Notes: a model not told the origin generated them from the sequence alone. A DNA stretch of 64,000 bases from Roseiarcus sp963794155 (GCA_963794155.1 CAWCCX010000009.1:1-64000); one strand, 5' to 3'; positions 1 through 8,887 are shown, counted from the first letter of the stretch. Numbers and translations: made by a program.

Positions 1-173
1 TGCGCCGGTTGATGATCGGCCGCGCTCGAACGGCTCGGCTTGACGGAACAGGTTGGTCCTGCGCAGTGGACCTTAAAGCCCGACGTCGAGCCGGCACTGC
101 GCGATCACGGCATTCGAGGCGACGTCATCAAGACCATGCACCGCGCGATGACGGACGTGGGTCGCCAGCCCGA
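1..173 (+). pseudogene. Relaxase (DUF3363-type) fragment, cut on the right by IS256
   Basis: One frame (LERLGLTEQ, then VGPAQWTLKPDVEPALRD and RGDVIKTMHRAMTDVGRQP) matches the C-terminal DUF3363 region of VirD2/TraI-type relaxases, which nick DNA at oriT for conjugation. The upstream part (RLMIGRA) is in another frame, so there is a frameshift near base 25. Identity with the second relaxase remnant at 4122 stops at base 173, where the IS256-type element begins. The gene enters from outside the window and is not functional here. Family assignment is from recalled motifs. Confidence 0.7.
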
Positions 174-1315
174 GTCGTCTGGAGCTATGGGGGAAACTGG
201 GTGACGGTATGAAGAAGGCGGCGTAACGGGGTTGGTGATCAAGCCACCCGAACCTCCAAGCAGGAGCGTTACGCCATGACCGAGAATAGAGTTGTTGCCC
301 TGCGTCAGAAAGGGGCCGTCGATGATCCGCTCACCGAAATCTTGCGAGCGGGCGCGCGCCGGCTGATTGCCCAGGCGGTAGAGGCAGAGTTCGAGACATT
401 TCTGGTCTCGACCGTGGATCTCGTGCTTCCGGATGGCCGCCAACGGGTGGTTCGCCACGGGCGTGATCCGGTTCGCGCGATCCAGACTGGGATCGGGCCG
501 GTGGAGGTTCAGAAGCCGAAGGCCCGCGATCGCGGCGCGACGGCGGCGGCGCGGATCCGGTTCACTTCGAATATCCTGCCCAAATGGGCGCGGCGCACGA
601 AGAGCCTGGACGCGCTGTTGCCGGTTCTCTATCTGCGCGGGATTTCAGCCGGCGATTTCCAGGAGGCCCTCGCCGCCTTGCTCGGCAAGGACGCGCCCAA
701 CCTCTCCGCGGCGGTGATCGGGCGCCTCAAGAGCGAATGGGAAGACGAATATCGGCAATGGCAGAAGCGCGATTTATCGGCGCGCCATTACGTCTACGTC
801 TGGGCGGACGGCGTCTATTTGCAGGCGCGCATGGAGCCGCAGGCCGAATGCATGCTGGTGCTGATGGGCGCGACGGCGGAGGGCAAGAAGGAGCTGATCG
901 GCCTTCAGACGGGCATGCGGGAGAGCGGTCAAAGCTGGAAGGAACTACTCGTCGATTTGAAGGCGCGCGGCTTGGTCGTCGCGCCGCAAGTGGCCATTGG
1001 CGATGGCGTGCTCGGGTTTTGGAAGGCCCTCGACGAGGCGTTCCCTACCACCCGTCACCAACGATGCTGGCTGCACAAGACATTGAACGTACTCGACAAG
1101 TTCCCGAAGTTGCTGCAACCCAACGCGCACAAGGACCTGCGCGAGATCTGGTTGTCGCCAGACCGGGCCTCGGCGGAAGCGGCAATGGCGACCTTCGCCG
1201 AAAAATACACGCCCAAATACGACAAGGCCGTCGAATGCCTGATCAAGGATCGGCAGACACTGCTCGACGTTCTTCGACCTTCCCGCCGATCATTGGGACC
1301 ACTTCGAACCTCGAA
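174..1315 (+). mobile_element. Truncated IS256-family insertion sequence
   Basis: The left boundary is set where the relaxase duplicate diverges; the first bases (GTCGTCTGGAGC) fit an IS256-type end. The right end is missing, because the element is cut inside its transposase gene by the IS21 element beginning at 1316. With no right inverted repeat and an incomplete transposase it cannot move by itself. Confidence 0.7.
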
Positions 1316-1352
1316 TGCGGATACCGACGAAGCCGGCCACGCATTCCAATAG
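276..1352 (+). pseudogene. IS256-family (MULE-type) transposase, 3' truncated
   Basis: The product begins MTENRVVALRQKG and carries IS256 transposase features: a WADGVYLQAR segment with the first catalytic Asp near residue 168, a GDGVLGFWKAL segment with the second Asp, and a QRCWLHKTLNVL stretch. The family is about 400 residues long; here homology stops at RTSN. The last 13 or so codons come from the adjacent IS21 end. Near 1269 an extra base and near 1303 a missing base compensate each other, so residues that should read FFDLPADHWDH are scrambled over about 12 codons. The catalytic Glu of the C-terminal part is lost. The gene is inactive. Confidence 0.85.
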
Positions 1353-1651
1353 GAAGCCGGCCACTGATTCCGATTTGAAGCCGGCCGGGGTTCCGATTTG
1401 ATGTCGGCCACCGGGGGTCTGCTTCCGCGGATCGAAGTGATGATGTTTTGCTTGGCTGGATTGGTCAAGCGGGCATGGATTTGGGCCTCCGCAAAATGAG
1501 AAGAAGTTTCGGTTCGTGAGGGTCGGCCCGGGTGGCGGTTGGCAACGACGGGCGGAGCGCGCTTTCCATTGCGCTGTAGCGTAGCCCGTCGTTGTCCACC
1601 GCCTCGTCGCGCCGAGGGTTCGGTGAGCCCGCCATCGCGCGCGGGCCGATT
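1353..1651. other. Non-coding 3' region of the IS21 element
   Basis: This stretch lies between the terminal repeats and the istB stop. It contains an 11-bp perfect inverted repeat, CAACGACGGGC at 1543-1553 and its complement at 1584-1594, which could form a stem at the end of the istAB transcript. No gene is seen. Confidence 0.5.
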
Positions 1652-2386
1652 TCACGGTGTTGAATACCGCTTGCGCAAGCTCTCGCCGGCCAGTTCGATG
1701 CGATAGGCGTTATGAATGACGCGGTCGAGGATGGCGTCAGCGAGCGTGGGTACCCCGATCAGATCGTGCCAGCGGTCGACGGGAACCTGGCTGGTGATGA
1801 TGAGCGAGCCTTTGTCGTAGCGATCCTCGACGATTTCGAGCAGATCGCGCGCTTGATTGGGCGTGAGCGCTTCGGGGCCCCAATCATCGAGAATCAGCAG
1901 TTTGACGCGCGCCAGGGAGCGCAGGAGCCTGGCGTAGCGCGCATCCCCATGGGCGATGGCCAGATCGGCGAAGAGCCGGGGCATGCGGGTGTAGAGGACG
2001 GACATGTTCTCTCGGCAAGCCTTGTGGCCGAGAGCACAAGCTAACCAACTTTTGCCCAAACCGGACGCCCCCGTCACAAGCAAATTGCGGCGCTCCGCGA
2101 TCCAGTCGCAGGCGGCGAGCTTGAGGAATAGCGCGCGGTCGAGCCCGCGAGGACTTTGATAGTTGACGTCCTCGACGCTGGCGGGATGACGCAGGCGGGC
2201 GACCCTGGCGCGCGTTTCGAACTGCTTCTGCCGGCGCAGCGTCAGCTCGTATTCGAGTAGCAGGCCGAGCCATTCGGCGTGATCGAGGCCACGCACCTCC
2301 GGTTTGTGTTCCAGTTCCTTGAACCCTTTGGCCAAGCCGTAGAGACCGAGGGCGTTCAGTTGGTCGAGTGTGGGATGAGCGAGCAT
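1652..2386 (-). CDS. istB: IS21 helper ATPase IstB
   Basis: This 244-residue AAA+/DnaA-like ATPase assists the IstA transposase in target capture. Walker A is GASGLGKS at residues 106-113 and Walker B is LLILDDWG near 163-170. The C-terminal part has the conserved SQVPVDRWHDLIG and HNAYRIELAGESLRK motifs of IstB. Length is normal. It lies 12 bases after istA and is presumably cotranscribed. No defect is seen. Confidence 0.95.
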   Translation of the reverse strand: MLAHPTLDQLNALGLYGLAKGFKELEHKPEVRGLDHAEWLGLLLEYELTLRRQKQFETRARVARLRHPASVEDVNYQSPRGLDRALFLKLAACDWIAERRNLLVTGASGLGKSWLACALGHKACRENMSVLYTRMPRLFADLAIAHGDARYARLLRSLARVKLLILDDWGPEALTPNQARDLLEIVEDRYDKGSLIITSQVPVDRWHDLIGVPTLADAILDRVIHNAYRIELAGESLRKRYSTP

Positions 2387-2398
2387 GAGGATTTCCTC

Positions 2399-3937
2399 TC
2401 AATGGTAGTAGCCGGGACCGCGCAGATTGGCGTGGTCGAAGAGCGTGGCCGAACGGCTGTCATTGGCCGCCGCGTCGCGCTTACGGGCGAGGAGGGAGGC
2501 GACGCCCTTGCAATTGAGGACGCCCAGTTCGACGGCGTGGGCCGACACCGCCTCGACGCGGGCCGGGTCGAGGCCGCGATAAGAGCGCAGGATGCCCAGG
2601 CAGGTGCGGAACCCCTGTTCGGGATGCGGCCGGCTGGCGAGCACGGCGCTGATCAAGCCTTCGGTGTTCGGCCCGATCTTGCCGGCCCAGCGGCGGAACC
2701 GATCCGGCGTCCACTCGGCGTAACGCCGGTGGGAGCTGGGCATGTGGTCGGGGTCCGTGCCGTGCTTGCGGCCCATGTAGCGGCGTTGGTGGACGCCGAC
2801 GCGCTGACCGCGATGGAAGATCTCGACCGTGCGCGCGGCGATCCGCACCTCAACCTCGGCGCGGATGAGCGCGTGTGGAACCGAATACAGAAAGTCATGG
2901 ACCTCGATGTGATAGTCGAGATTGACCCGCGCGCGCCGCCATTCCGCGAACTCCCAATCGTCGGCGGGCAAGGCGATGAGGGCGTCGCGCTCGATCTTCT
3001 CGAACAGCTCGCGACGGCTCAGGCCGAGGTTGCGCATGGGACGCTCGTTCATGCGTTGCATGACGAGCGCGATCGCCTCGTTGCATTCGGCGAGCGAGAA
3101 GAAGGTCAGCCGGCGCAACCGTCCGAGAATATAGGTCTGCGCAAATCTGACTCCGGCCTCGACTTTCGCTTTATCCCTCGGCTTTTTCGGACGGGCCGGG
3201 AGGATGCCGACCGAATAATGCGACGCCATCGCGCCGTAAGTGCGGTTGATCTCGGGGTCGTAGAACGAGGCCTTGTTGACCCCGCTTTTCAGATTGTCGG
3301 GAACCAGCAGCTTCGGCGCGCCGCCGAAAAAGCGTAACATGCGCACATGCGCGCCGGTCCAATCCGGCAGTTGTTGCGTCCACGTCGCCTCGGCATAGGT
3401 GAGGTTCGAGGCGCCGAGCACGCCGACGAAAATCTCCGCCTCCCGGATTTCGCCCGTCGTCGGATCGACGATCCCGATCCGCTTGCCTGAATAGTCCACG
3501 AACGCCTTCTCGCCGGCGACATGGTGTTGGCGCATCACCGGCGTCAGGCGTCGTTCAAAACCACGAAGCAGATCGCAGAACCGACTGTAGCCGTAGCCCT
3601 CGGGCTGGACCTCTCGGTACTCCTCCCAGAGGATCATCATCGTCACGCCAGGCCGCTTCAGTTCGCGCGCCAAGGCCGCCCAGTCCGGTTCGACCCGCCG
3701 CCGCTGGCCGGTCGCAATCGCGGCGCGCCCAAAGAGCTGGAGTTCCAGAGCCTCCTCGGTGACGTCGTCCGCCAGCGGCCATTTGAGCCCGGCCGCCGCC
3801 GCCCGTTTCAGATTGTCCTGGATCGTGCTGCGCGCCACGCCCAGACACCGGCCGATCTCGCGCGCGCTCACCCCATCATGGTGAAGTCGCAATAGATGTC
3901 GCAATTGTCGCATGCTCAGTTCCCGCTTCGCCGGCAT
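2399..3937 (-). CDS. istA: IS21 transposase IstA
   Basis: This is a DDE transposase of the IS21 family. An N-terminal helix-turn-helix is visible (SAREIGRCLGVARSTIQDNLKRA). Catalytic residues lie in GEKAFVDYSGK, LLVPDNLKSGV and PRDKAKVEAGVRF. The C-terminal part has the usual VHDFLYSVPHAL segment. The start chosen is MPAKRELSMRQ; an upstream ATG at 3958 adds seven residues. About 512 residues, normal for the family. istB follows directly, so the element may still be active. Confidence 0.93.
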   Translation of the reverse strand: MPAKRELSMRQLRHLLRLHHDGVSAREIGRCLGVARSTIQDNLKRAAAAGLKWPLADDVTEEALELQLFGRAAIATGQRRRVEPDWAALARELKRPGVTMMILWEEYREVQPEGYGYSRFCDLLRGFERRLTPVMRQHHVAGEKAFVDYSGKRIGIVDPTTGEIREAEIFVGVLGASNLTYAEATWTQQLPDWTGAHVRMLRFFGGAPKLLVPDNLKSGVNKASFYDPEINRTYGAMASHYSVGILPARPKKPRDKAKVEAGVRFAQTYILGRLRRLTFFSLAECNEAIALVMQRMNERPMRNLGLSRRELFEKIERDALIALPADDWEFAEWRRARVNLDYHIEVHDFLYSVPHALIRAEVEVRIAARTVEIFHRGQRVGVHQRRYMGRKHGTDPDHMPSSHRRYAEWTPDRFRRWAGKIGPNTEGLISAVLASRPHPEQGFRTCLGILRSYRGLDPARVEAVSAHAVELGVLNCKGVASLLARKRDAAANDSRSATLFDHANLRGPGYYH

Positions 3938-4121
3938 CCCAATCTCCTCGTCGATCATCGACGAGGCAGGAGTGCCGCAGTTGCTGAACCGCGGGGAGCA
4001 AACGGTGAGGCCGTGACCGGCTCAGGTGGCCGGCTTCATTTCGGAATGGTGGCCGGAATCAAATCGGAACGGTGGCCGACATCAAATCGGAATCCCCGGC
4101 CGGATTGCCTCGGAATTCGCA

Positions 4122-4663
4122 CCTCGGCTTGACGGAACGGGTTGGCCCTGCGCAGTGGACCTTAAAGCCCGACGTCGAGCCGGCACTGCGCGATCTCGGC
4201 ATTCGAGGCGACGTCATCAAGACCATGCACCGCGCGATGACGGACGTGGGTCGCCAGCCCGACGTCGCCTGCTTCGCGCTCCATAGCGACGAGGCTGACG
4301 AACCTGTGCTGGGGCCGACTCGTCGAGCGCGGACCGCATGACGAGCTGAAGGGCACGGCATACGCAATTATCGATGGGGTCGACGGTCGCACGCACCATC
4401 TCGTCTTCTCTGACCTGCAGATGACGGGTGACGCCAAACCGGGCGCCATCGTCGAGACGCGGGCCTATGACGACGCCGGCGGCTGCAAACGCCTCTTGCG
4501 ACGCGGTCAGACCTGGCGATCGAGGCGCAGGCCTCGGCTCCTGGCGCTACCTGGATCGACCGCCAGCTTCTCGCCAAGGAGTCCGCGCTCAGCGGCGGCG
4601 GCTTCGGCGCGGAGGTGCGGTAGGCAATGGACCGCCGGATCGATCATCTCGTCGAACTTTGCT
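4122..4663 (+). pseudogene. Relaxase (DUF3363-type) C-terminal remnant
   Basis: The sequence resumes at the bases found at 34 in the first fragment and continues past it through RGDVIKTMHRAMTDVGRQP, LKGTAYAIIDGVDGRTHHL and PGATWIDRQLLAKESAL to the family's C-terminal AMDRRIDHLV. Reading it requires two frame changes (an extra C near 4315 and a small deletion near 4495). There is also an in-frame TAG near 4621, where related proteins have Gln. It is a dead mobilization gene, and shows that the region was once conjugative or mobilizable DNA. Confidence 0.75.
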
Positions 4664-4809
4664 AGCAGCGCGGCCTTCAACCGGAACTACAGCTTCCGCC
4701 GAATTCTACGAAAACGTGCGACGTAGTGCTACGGGCGACCGGAGAGCCTTCCAATTCTCGGCATCTATCGACTTCTATTCTCGGCTGAGAACTATCGATG
4801 GAGCGTTAG

Positions 4810-5106
4810 ATGGCCCCCCTGCATGAGACTGCGATCAAGAAAAGCATCCGGCGTCATCAGCTGCGCGAAATGGTCCCGCTCGCCGATAGCACGATCTACG
4901 AGATGGAGCAGCGTGGAAATTTCCCTCAGCGCTTCGCTCTGTCGCCACGGTGCGTTGTGTGGGATCTTGCGGAAGTGGAAGCTTGGCTTGCATCGCGCCG
5001 AGCAACGCCAGTTATCCGCGCACAACATCCCAACGTCGCGAAGCGTCGCTTTCGGCCGGTCAAAGCGCGGGGTCCAGTTCGAGGAGCGGCACCGACCCCG
5101 GAATGA
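4810..5106 (+). CDS. AlpA-family DNA-binding regulator / excisionase-like protein
   Basis: This 98-residue protein has the AlpA (MerR-like winged-helix) pattern: LREMVPLADSTIYEMEQRG, then NFPQRFALSPRCVVWDLAEVEAWL. Such proteins control integrase expression or act as excisionases for P4-type islands. GGAG lies six bases before the ATG. The last 47 bases overlap the 3' end of the convergent integrase gene, so transcription of either gene could affect the other. Its position next to a tyrosine integrase supports the assignment. Confidence 0.85.
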   Translation: MAPLHETAIKKSIRRHQLREMVPLADSTIYEMEQRGNFPQRFALSPRCVVWDLAEVEAWLASRRATPVIRAQHPNVAKRRFRPVKARGPVRGAAPTPE

Positions 5107-6316
5107 GGACTGGATTGTGCTTCCGACCTGCGACCCAGGCATCTACAATGTTTGACCACTCCTGCATCATATGCCGGCGCTGCGCTTCGTACTCGGCCTT
5201 ATTGTAGACGCCCCGCGAGGATCGTCCGTCCTCGTGGGCGAGGCACTTCTCAATCCAATCGCTGTTGAAGCCGAGTTCGTTTAACAACGTCGATCCCGTC
5301 CTCCGCAGGTCATGAACGGTGAAAGGTTCGAGCGGAAGGCCCTCATTCTTCGCCCGCTCTACGACGAGGTAGGTAACACGATTGAAGGTGGCGCGGGACA
5401 TTGGCGCGTCAGCATCGTAGCGCGATGGCAAGACGTACCTAGAGTTGCCCGCGCAGGTCTTGAGAGCGATGAAGATGTCGAGCACCTGTCTCGAGAGGTA
5501 GACGTTATGTGCCTTCGTCCGCTTCATGCGCTCCTTCGGAATCGTCCAGACAGCGTTCTCGAAATCCACTTCGTTCCACGTCGCGTCCTGCAGCTCGCTC
5601 TTGCGGACCATCGTCAGAAGATAGAGGCGTAGACCCAGCCTGATAGTAGGCAACGTTGCCACGTGCTCGAGCTGCTTGAGCATGATGCGGATTTCGGTCG
5701 GCGAAAGCGAACGGTCTCTCGGGACGAAGTGGGCGATTGACGAGGGGGCCACTTCATCAGCAGGATTGGCAACCTTCTCGCCATGCAGAATCGCAAAACC
5801 GTAGATCTGCTTCACGATGTCCCGGATATGGATCGCAGTCGCTGGCGCACCGCGTTCAACGATGGTACCGCAATGCGCTCGAATGTCGTCCGGCGAAATC
5901 TCTGTGAGAAGCCGCTTGCGCCAGACCGGCAGGAGCTCGCGCTCGAAGATCGTCCGGCGCATAGCTCGCGTGCTGTCGGCCATGGGCGCGGATTTTAGCC
6001 ACTTCTCTCCCAATTCGCCGAAGCTCTTCGCTTCCAGCAGCCGCCTCTTCGCGCGTTGCTTCTCGATCGCCGGCGAACGGCCCTCCTTGATCGCGCGCTT
6101 GGCGTCAATGCACAGCTCCCGGGCTCGCGCGAGAGACAAGCCCGTCGATCCGTACTTGCCGAAGGTGACGGTTTCGCGCCGGCCATTGAGACGATAGTCC
6201 AGGCGGAAAGACACCGATCCCTTTGGGCTAACAAGCACATACATACCGTCACGGTCAGTGATCTTGTACGGTGTGTCCTTTGGTTTCAATGACTTAAGCG
6301 CCGCATCCGTGAGCAT
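5060..6316 (-). CDS. P4-type tyrosine integrase
   Basis: This is a site-specific recombinase with an N-terminal arm-binding domain (DUF4102-like, residues about 1-85), a core-binding domain, and a C-terminal catalytic domain. Catalytic residues are visible as Arg238 (MVRKSEL), His335-x-x-Arg338 (HDLRR), His361 (CLAHEDG) and Tyr371 (VYNKAEY). I start at MLTDAALKSLK because GAGGAAG lies just upstream of this ATG; an ATG at 6349 would add 11 residues. It faces away from tRNA-Gly, whose 3' end is about 780 bases upstream, a typical attachment site. The gene looks intact, unlike the mobilization genes beside it. Confidence 0.95.
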   Translation of the reverse strand: MLTDAALKSLKPKDTPYKITDRDGMYVLVSPKGSVSFRLDYRLNGRRETVTFGKYGSTGLSLARARELCIDAKRAIKEGRSPAIEKQRAKRRLLEAKSFGELGEKWLKSAPMADSTRAMRRTIFERELLPVWRKRLLTEISPDDIRAHCGTIVERGAPATAIHIRDIVKQIYGFAILHGEKVANPADEVAPSSIAHFVPRDRSLSPTEIRIMLKQLEHVATLPTIRLGLRLYLLTMVRKSELQDATWNEVDFENAVWTIPKERMKRTKAHNVYLSRQVLDIFIALKTCAGNSRYVLPSRYDADAPMSRATFNRVTYLVVERAKNEGLPLEPFTVHDLRRTGSTLLNELGFNSDWIEKCLAHEDGRSSRGVYNKAEYEAQRRHMMQEWSNIVDAWVAGRKHNPVLIPGSVPLLELDPAL

Positions 6317-6335
6317 CTGCACTTCCTCAGGCAAA

Positions 6336-6441
6336 ATACCGTCAGCCACATTTCGGCCCGCTTGTCAGAGAAATATGACGATATCTCAATCTCTTAGTTA
6401 GAGTAGAATACCGTCATGGGCCGGCCGAAATGTGACGGTAT
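6336..6441. repeat. ATACCGTCA iterons upstream of the integrase
   Basis: ATACCGTCA occurs at 6336-6344 and 6408-6416 on the plus strand and at 6433-6441 inverted. A one-mismatch inverted copy (TGACGATAT) is at 6376-6384, and another exact copy lies just inside the integrase gene at 6243-6251. The outer copies extend into a longer inverted repeat: ATACCGTCA-gcc-CACATTTCGGCC (6336-6358) against GGCCGAAATGTGACGGTAT (6423-6441). The arrangement fits arm-type binding sites for the integrase or AlpA operators in the int promoter; which one is inference. Confidence 0.6.
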
Positions 6442-7005
6442 CGGCGAAAAATGTATTTGGCAATGAGAACGCGCACCGTCAGTCGATCCGACAAACGCAA
6501 TCTCTGCGGACCGATAGTCCGCGAATAATATCGGAAATTTCGTATCTATTTCAGCAGGTTGGTGGGAAAGAGTGGGATACCGTAGGATACGCTCGGATGG
6601 GCTTGAATCATTCCCACTCAATCATTCATGCCCCTTCCATAAATCACAAAGCAGATGGAGACGTTGATGTCCTTCACCTCATTGATGATGCGGCCTTGGG
6701 ATTGCGTATGGCACGGTGTGGCTCCCGGACTCATTGGACGCCTCGTGATGTTGATGGGCTACCTGGTGCAGGAGCTGAATGATCATGTCTGCGTCCTTGG
6801 CGAAGAACATGAGCAAGCAGTTGGGGAAGCGAATCGAGAACGATATCGTCATCTCGGGAAGCACGCGCAGCCAGTTTGCGACGGCAAGTTGTCTAGCGGT
6901 CTTGCGCCGTTGCCTGGAGTGACTCGGGTCGGGACATTGGAGGCCATGCATATGCCGAAAGTGGCCGGACGCCCGCTGCGATCTTCTTCTTGTCGCTTCC
7001 CCTAT
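6442..7005. other. Gene-free stretch between integrase promoter and tRNA-Gly
   Basis: No reading frame here has recognisable family features. Base composition is lower in GC than the chromosomal genes to the right, consistent with island DNA. A 9-bp perfect inverted repeat, GCTTCCCCG at 7006-7014 and its complement at 7031-7039, lies at the right edge next to the tRNA terminator. Confidence 0.5.
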
Positions 7006-7039
7006 GCTTCCCCGGTTTCGCCGAGCGGAACGGGGAAGC

Positions 7040-7062
7040 AAAAAACGGCCCCGAAGGGCCGC
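7040..7062 (-). terminator. Rho-independent terminator of tRNA-Gly
   Basis: Read on the minus strand, the sequence is CGGCCC-TTCG-GGGCCG followed by a run of six T. It lies 30 bases beyond the tRNA 3' end and is correctly oriented to end its transcript. Confidence 0.85.
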
Positions 7063-7091
7063 CCTAAGAAACTCATTTCCTTGAGGAAATT

Positions 7092-7166
7092 TGGAGCGGG
7101 CGAAGGGATTCGAACCCTCGACCCCAACCTTGGCAAGGTTGTGCTCTACCCCTGAGCTACACCCGC
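7092..7166 (-). tRNA. tRNA-Gly(GCC)
   Basis: The minus strand folds as a standard tRNA. The acceptor stem GCGGGTG pairs with CGCCCGC, the D-arm starts GCTCAGGGG, and the anticodon stem CAACC/GGTTG encloses loop TTGCCAA, giving anticodon GCC. The T-arm contains TTCGAAT and CCA is encoded. The 3' end points toward the integrase, so this tRNA is the likely attachment site of the element on the left. No second copy of the 3' end is seen in the window, so the other island end lies outside. Confidence 0.96.
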
Positions 7167-7344
7167 ATCCGTTACGCGGCGTCGCCGCCGGCGGCGCTTA
7201 TGGCGCAACGATAACCAGAAAGCAACTCCCTGACGGTTAGACCCTGACAGGAAAAAGTCCGAGTCGGGCCGCGACGCGCACGTGGGCTTGATTTGAATCG
7301 ATGGTTCATCCGTGCCAAGGCTGATGATAAAGTGAGCTTTAGGC

Positions 7345-8862
7345 ATGAACGAGGCCCTTAAGCCCGACGACGTCACACAGCGTTCGACCCCGGCGATCGT
7401 GGAAACGAAGCGGCCGCGACGGCGTAGCTATTTGCTGAGGATCGCGATCGTCGCGGCGTTGGCCCTAGCGGCGGTGTTCGGGTGGCAGAAGTTCGAGGAC
7501 ATCGCCCCGTCAAAGAACGAAGGGCAAAACTCCGGTCGTCCCGAACATGAGGCGCAAACCGTGCGCGTGGCGCCGGTGACGCTCGGCGATATGCCGCTGA
7601 CCATCGACGCCCTGGGAACGGTGACGCCGTTCGAGACCGTGACCGTCCGCACCCAGATCGCCGGGACGCTGCAGACCGTCGGTTTCACCGAGGGCCAGAC
7701 GGTGAAGGCCGGCGACTTCCTCGCCCAGATCGATCCGCGCCCCTATGAGGCTGCGCTGGCCCAGGCGCAGGGGCAATTGGCCAAGGACCAGGCGCTGCTC
7801 GGCCAGGCCCAGAGCGACCTCGCCCGCTATCAACAGCTCGCCAAGCAGGATTCGATCGCCCAGCAGCAGGTCGCCGACCAGGTCGCGCTGGTCGCCCAGG
7901 ACAAGGCCGCGATCACCACCGATCAGGCGATGGTCAAGACGGCCGAGCTCAATGTCGCTTACACCCATATCGTCTCGCCGGTCACCGGACGGGTGGGCCT
8001 GAGGCTGGTCGATCCAGGCAATTATCTGCAGCCGTCCGACGCCAACGGCATCGTCGTCATCACCCAGATCGATCCGATCAGCGTCGTGTTCACGACGCCG
8101 GAGGACAATCTGCCGCGCATCGCCGCGCGGCTCAATTCCGGCGCCGAGCTGAAGGTCACGGTGCTCGACCGGGACAATGTCCACGCGCTGGCGACCGGGA
8201 CGCTGACGACTTACGACAGCCAGATCGACGTCACCACCGGGACGATCAGGATGCGGGCGACATTCGCCAATCCGACTGGCGCCCTGTTCCCCAACCAGTT
8301 TGTCAACGTCCGCCTTCTGGTCGACACCACGACCGGGGCGACCCTCGCCCCCAACCCGGCGATCCAGCTCGGCGCATCGGGCAACTTCGTCTACCTCCTC
8401 AACGACAATTCGACGGTCGCCAAACGCGACGTCGTCACCGGACCGACCGATGGCAAGCGCACCGTAATCACCAAGGGCCTGACGGCGGGCGACAAGGTGG
8501 TGATCGACGGCGTCGACCGTCTGCGCGACGGCGCGAAGGTCAAGATCGCCGACAGTCCGGCGACTTCGGGGGCGCAGGCCGCGGCCGGCCAGGGCCTCGA
8601 GCAAGGCGGCGGGGGATCTGCGGCCGAATCGACCAATGGCGGCGGTCAGCATCGCCGGCATCGCCATGATCAGTCCGGCGAGGGCGATGCCTCGCCCTCG
8701 CCTGCGCCCGCCGCCGCGGCCGGCCAATCGCCTCCGGTGAGCGCCGCGCCGCAGGGCCCGCCGGCGGCCGGCGCGACGACCCAGCAGCCGGCGACGGGCG
8801 GGGCGACGGGACAAGGCGGAGCGACACAGGGCGGGGCGGCGACGGAGGGCGCGGCGCAATGA
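7345..8862 (+). CDS. RND efflux periplasmic adaptor (MdtA-like)
   Basis: This membrane-fusion protein links inner-membrane RND pumps to an outer-membrane channel. One N-terminal hydrophobic segment (about residues 29-46) anchors it. It is followed by the beta-barrel/lipoyl parts (VTPFETVTVRTQIAGTL; GDFLAQIDPRPYEAAL), an alpha-helical hairpin rich in Gln/Ala, and the conserved AYTHIVSPVTGRVGLRLVDP segment. The last 90 or so residues are an unusual Gly/Ala/Pro/Gln-rich tail with HRRHRHD in the middle, absent from typical MdtA. It is the first gene of a three-gene efflux operon; no outer-membrane factor gene is nearby. Confidence 0.93.
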   Translation: MNEALKPDDVTQRSTPAIVETKRPRRRSYLLRIAIVAALALAAVFGWQKFEDIAPSKNEGQNSGRPEHEAQTVRVAPVTLGDMPLTIDALGTVTPFETVTVRTQIAGTLQTVGFTEGQTVKAGDFLAQIDPRPYEAALAQAQGQLAKDQALLGQAQSDLARYQQLAKQDSIAQQQVADQVALVAQDKAAITTDQAMVKTAELNVAYTHIVSPVTGRVGLRLVDPGNYLQPSDANGIVVITQIDPISVVFTTPEDNLPRIAARLNSGAELKVTVLDRDNVHALATGTLTTYDSQIDVTTGTIRMRATFANPTGALFPNQFVNVRLLVDTTTGATLAPNPAIQLGASGNFVYLLNDNSTVAKRDVVTGPTDGKRTVITKGLTAGDKVVIDGVDRLRDGAKVKIADSPATSGAQAAAGQGLEQGGGGSAAESTNGGGQHRRHRHDQSGEGDASPSPAPAAAAGQSPPVSAAPQGPPAAGATTQQPATGGATGQGGATQGGAATEGAAQ

Positions 8863-8887
8863 TTCTGGGGCGCTTCGGGGCGAGGCG

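Larger units (their letters stand above)
1316..4121 (-). mobile_element. IS21-family insertion sequence (istA-istB)
   Basis: The two ends start with related TGCG sequences: the left end TGCGGATACCGA and the right end, read inward, TGCGAATTCCGA. Both are followed by repeated GCCGGCCAC / ATTCCGATTTGA units, the multiple terminal repeats usual for IS21. It carries istA and istB on the minus strand. Flanks are CCTCGAA on the left and CCTCGGC on the right, not a clean target duplication. The left flank is IS256 DNA and the right flank is relaxase DNA, so the copy has probably recombined since insertion. Both genes look intact. Confidence 0.85.

Noticed and set aside
1309..4128. CCTCG on both sides of IS21 as a target duplication
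   Set aside because: Only five of seven bases agree, and the flanks belong to different genes, so it is not evidence of a simple insertion.
6679..7041. 120-residue open frame between integrase and tRNA-Gly
   Set aside because: No recognisable domain, runs through the tRNA terminator hairpin and has no good ribosome-binding site.
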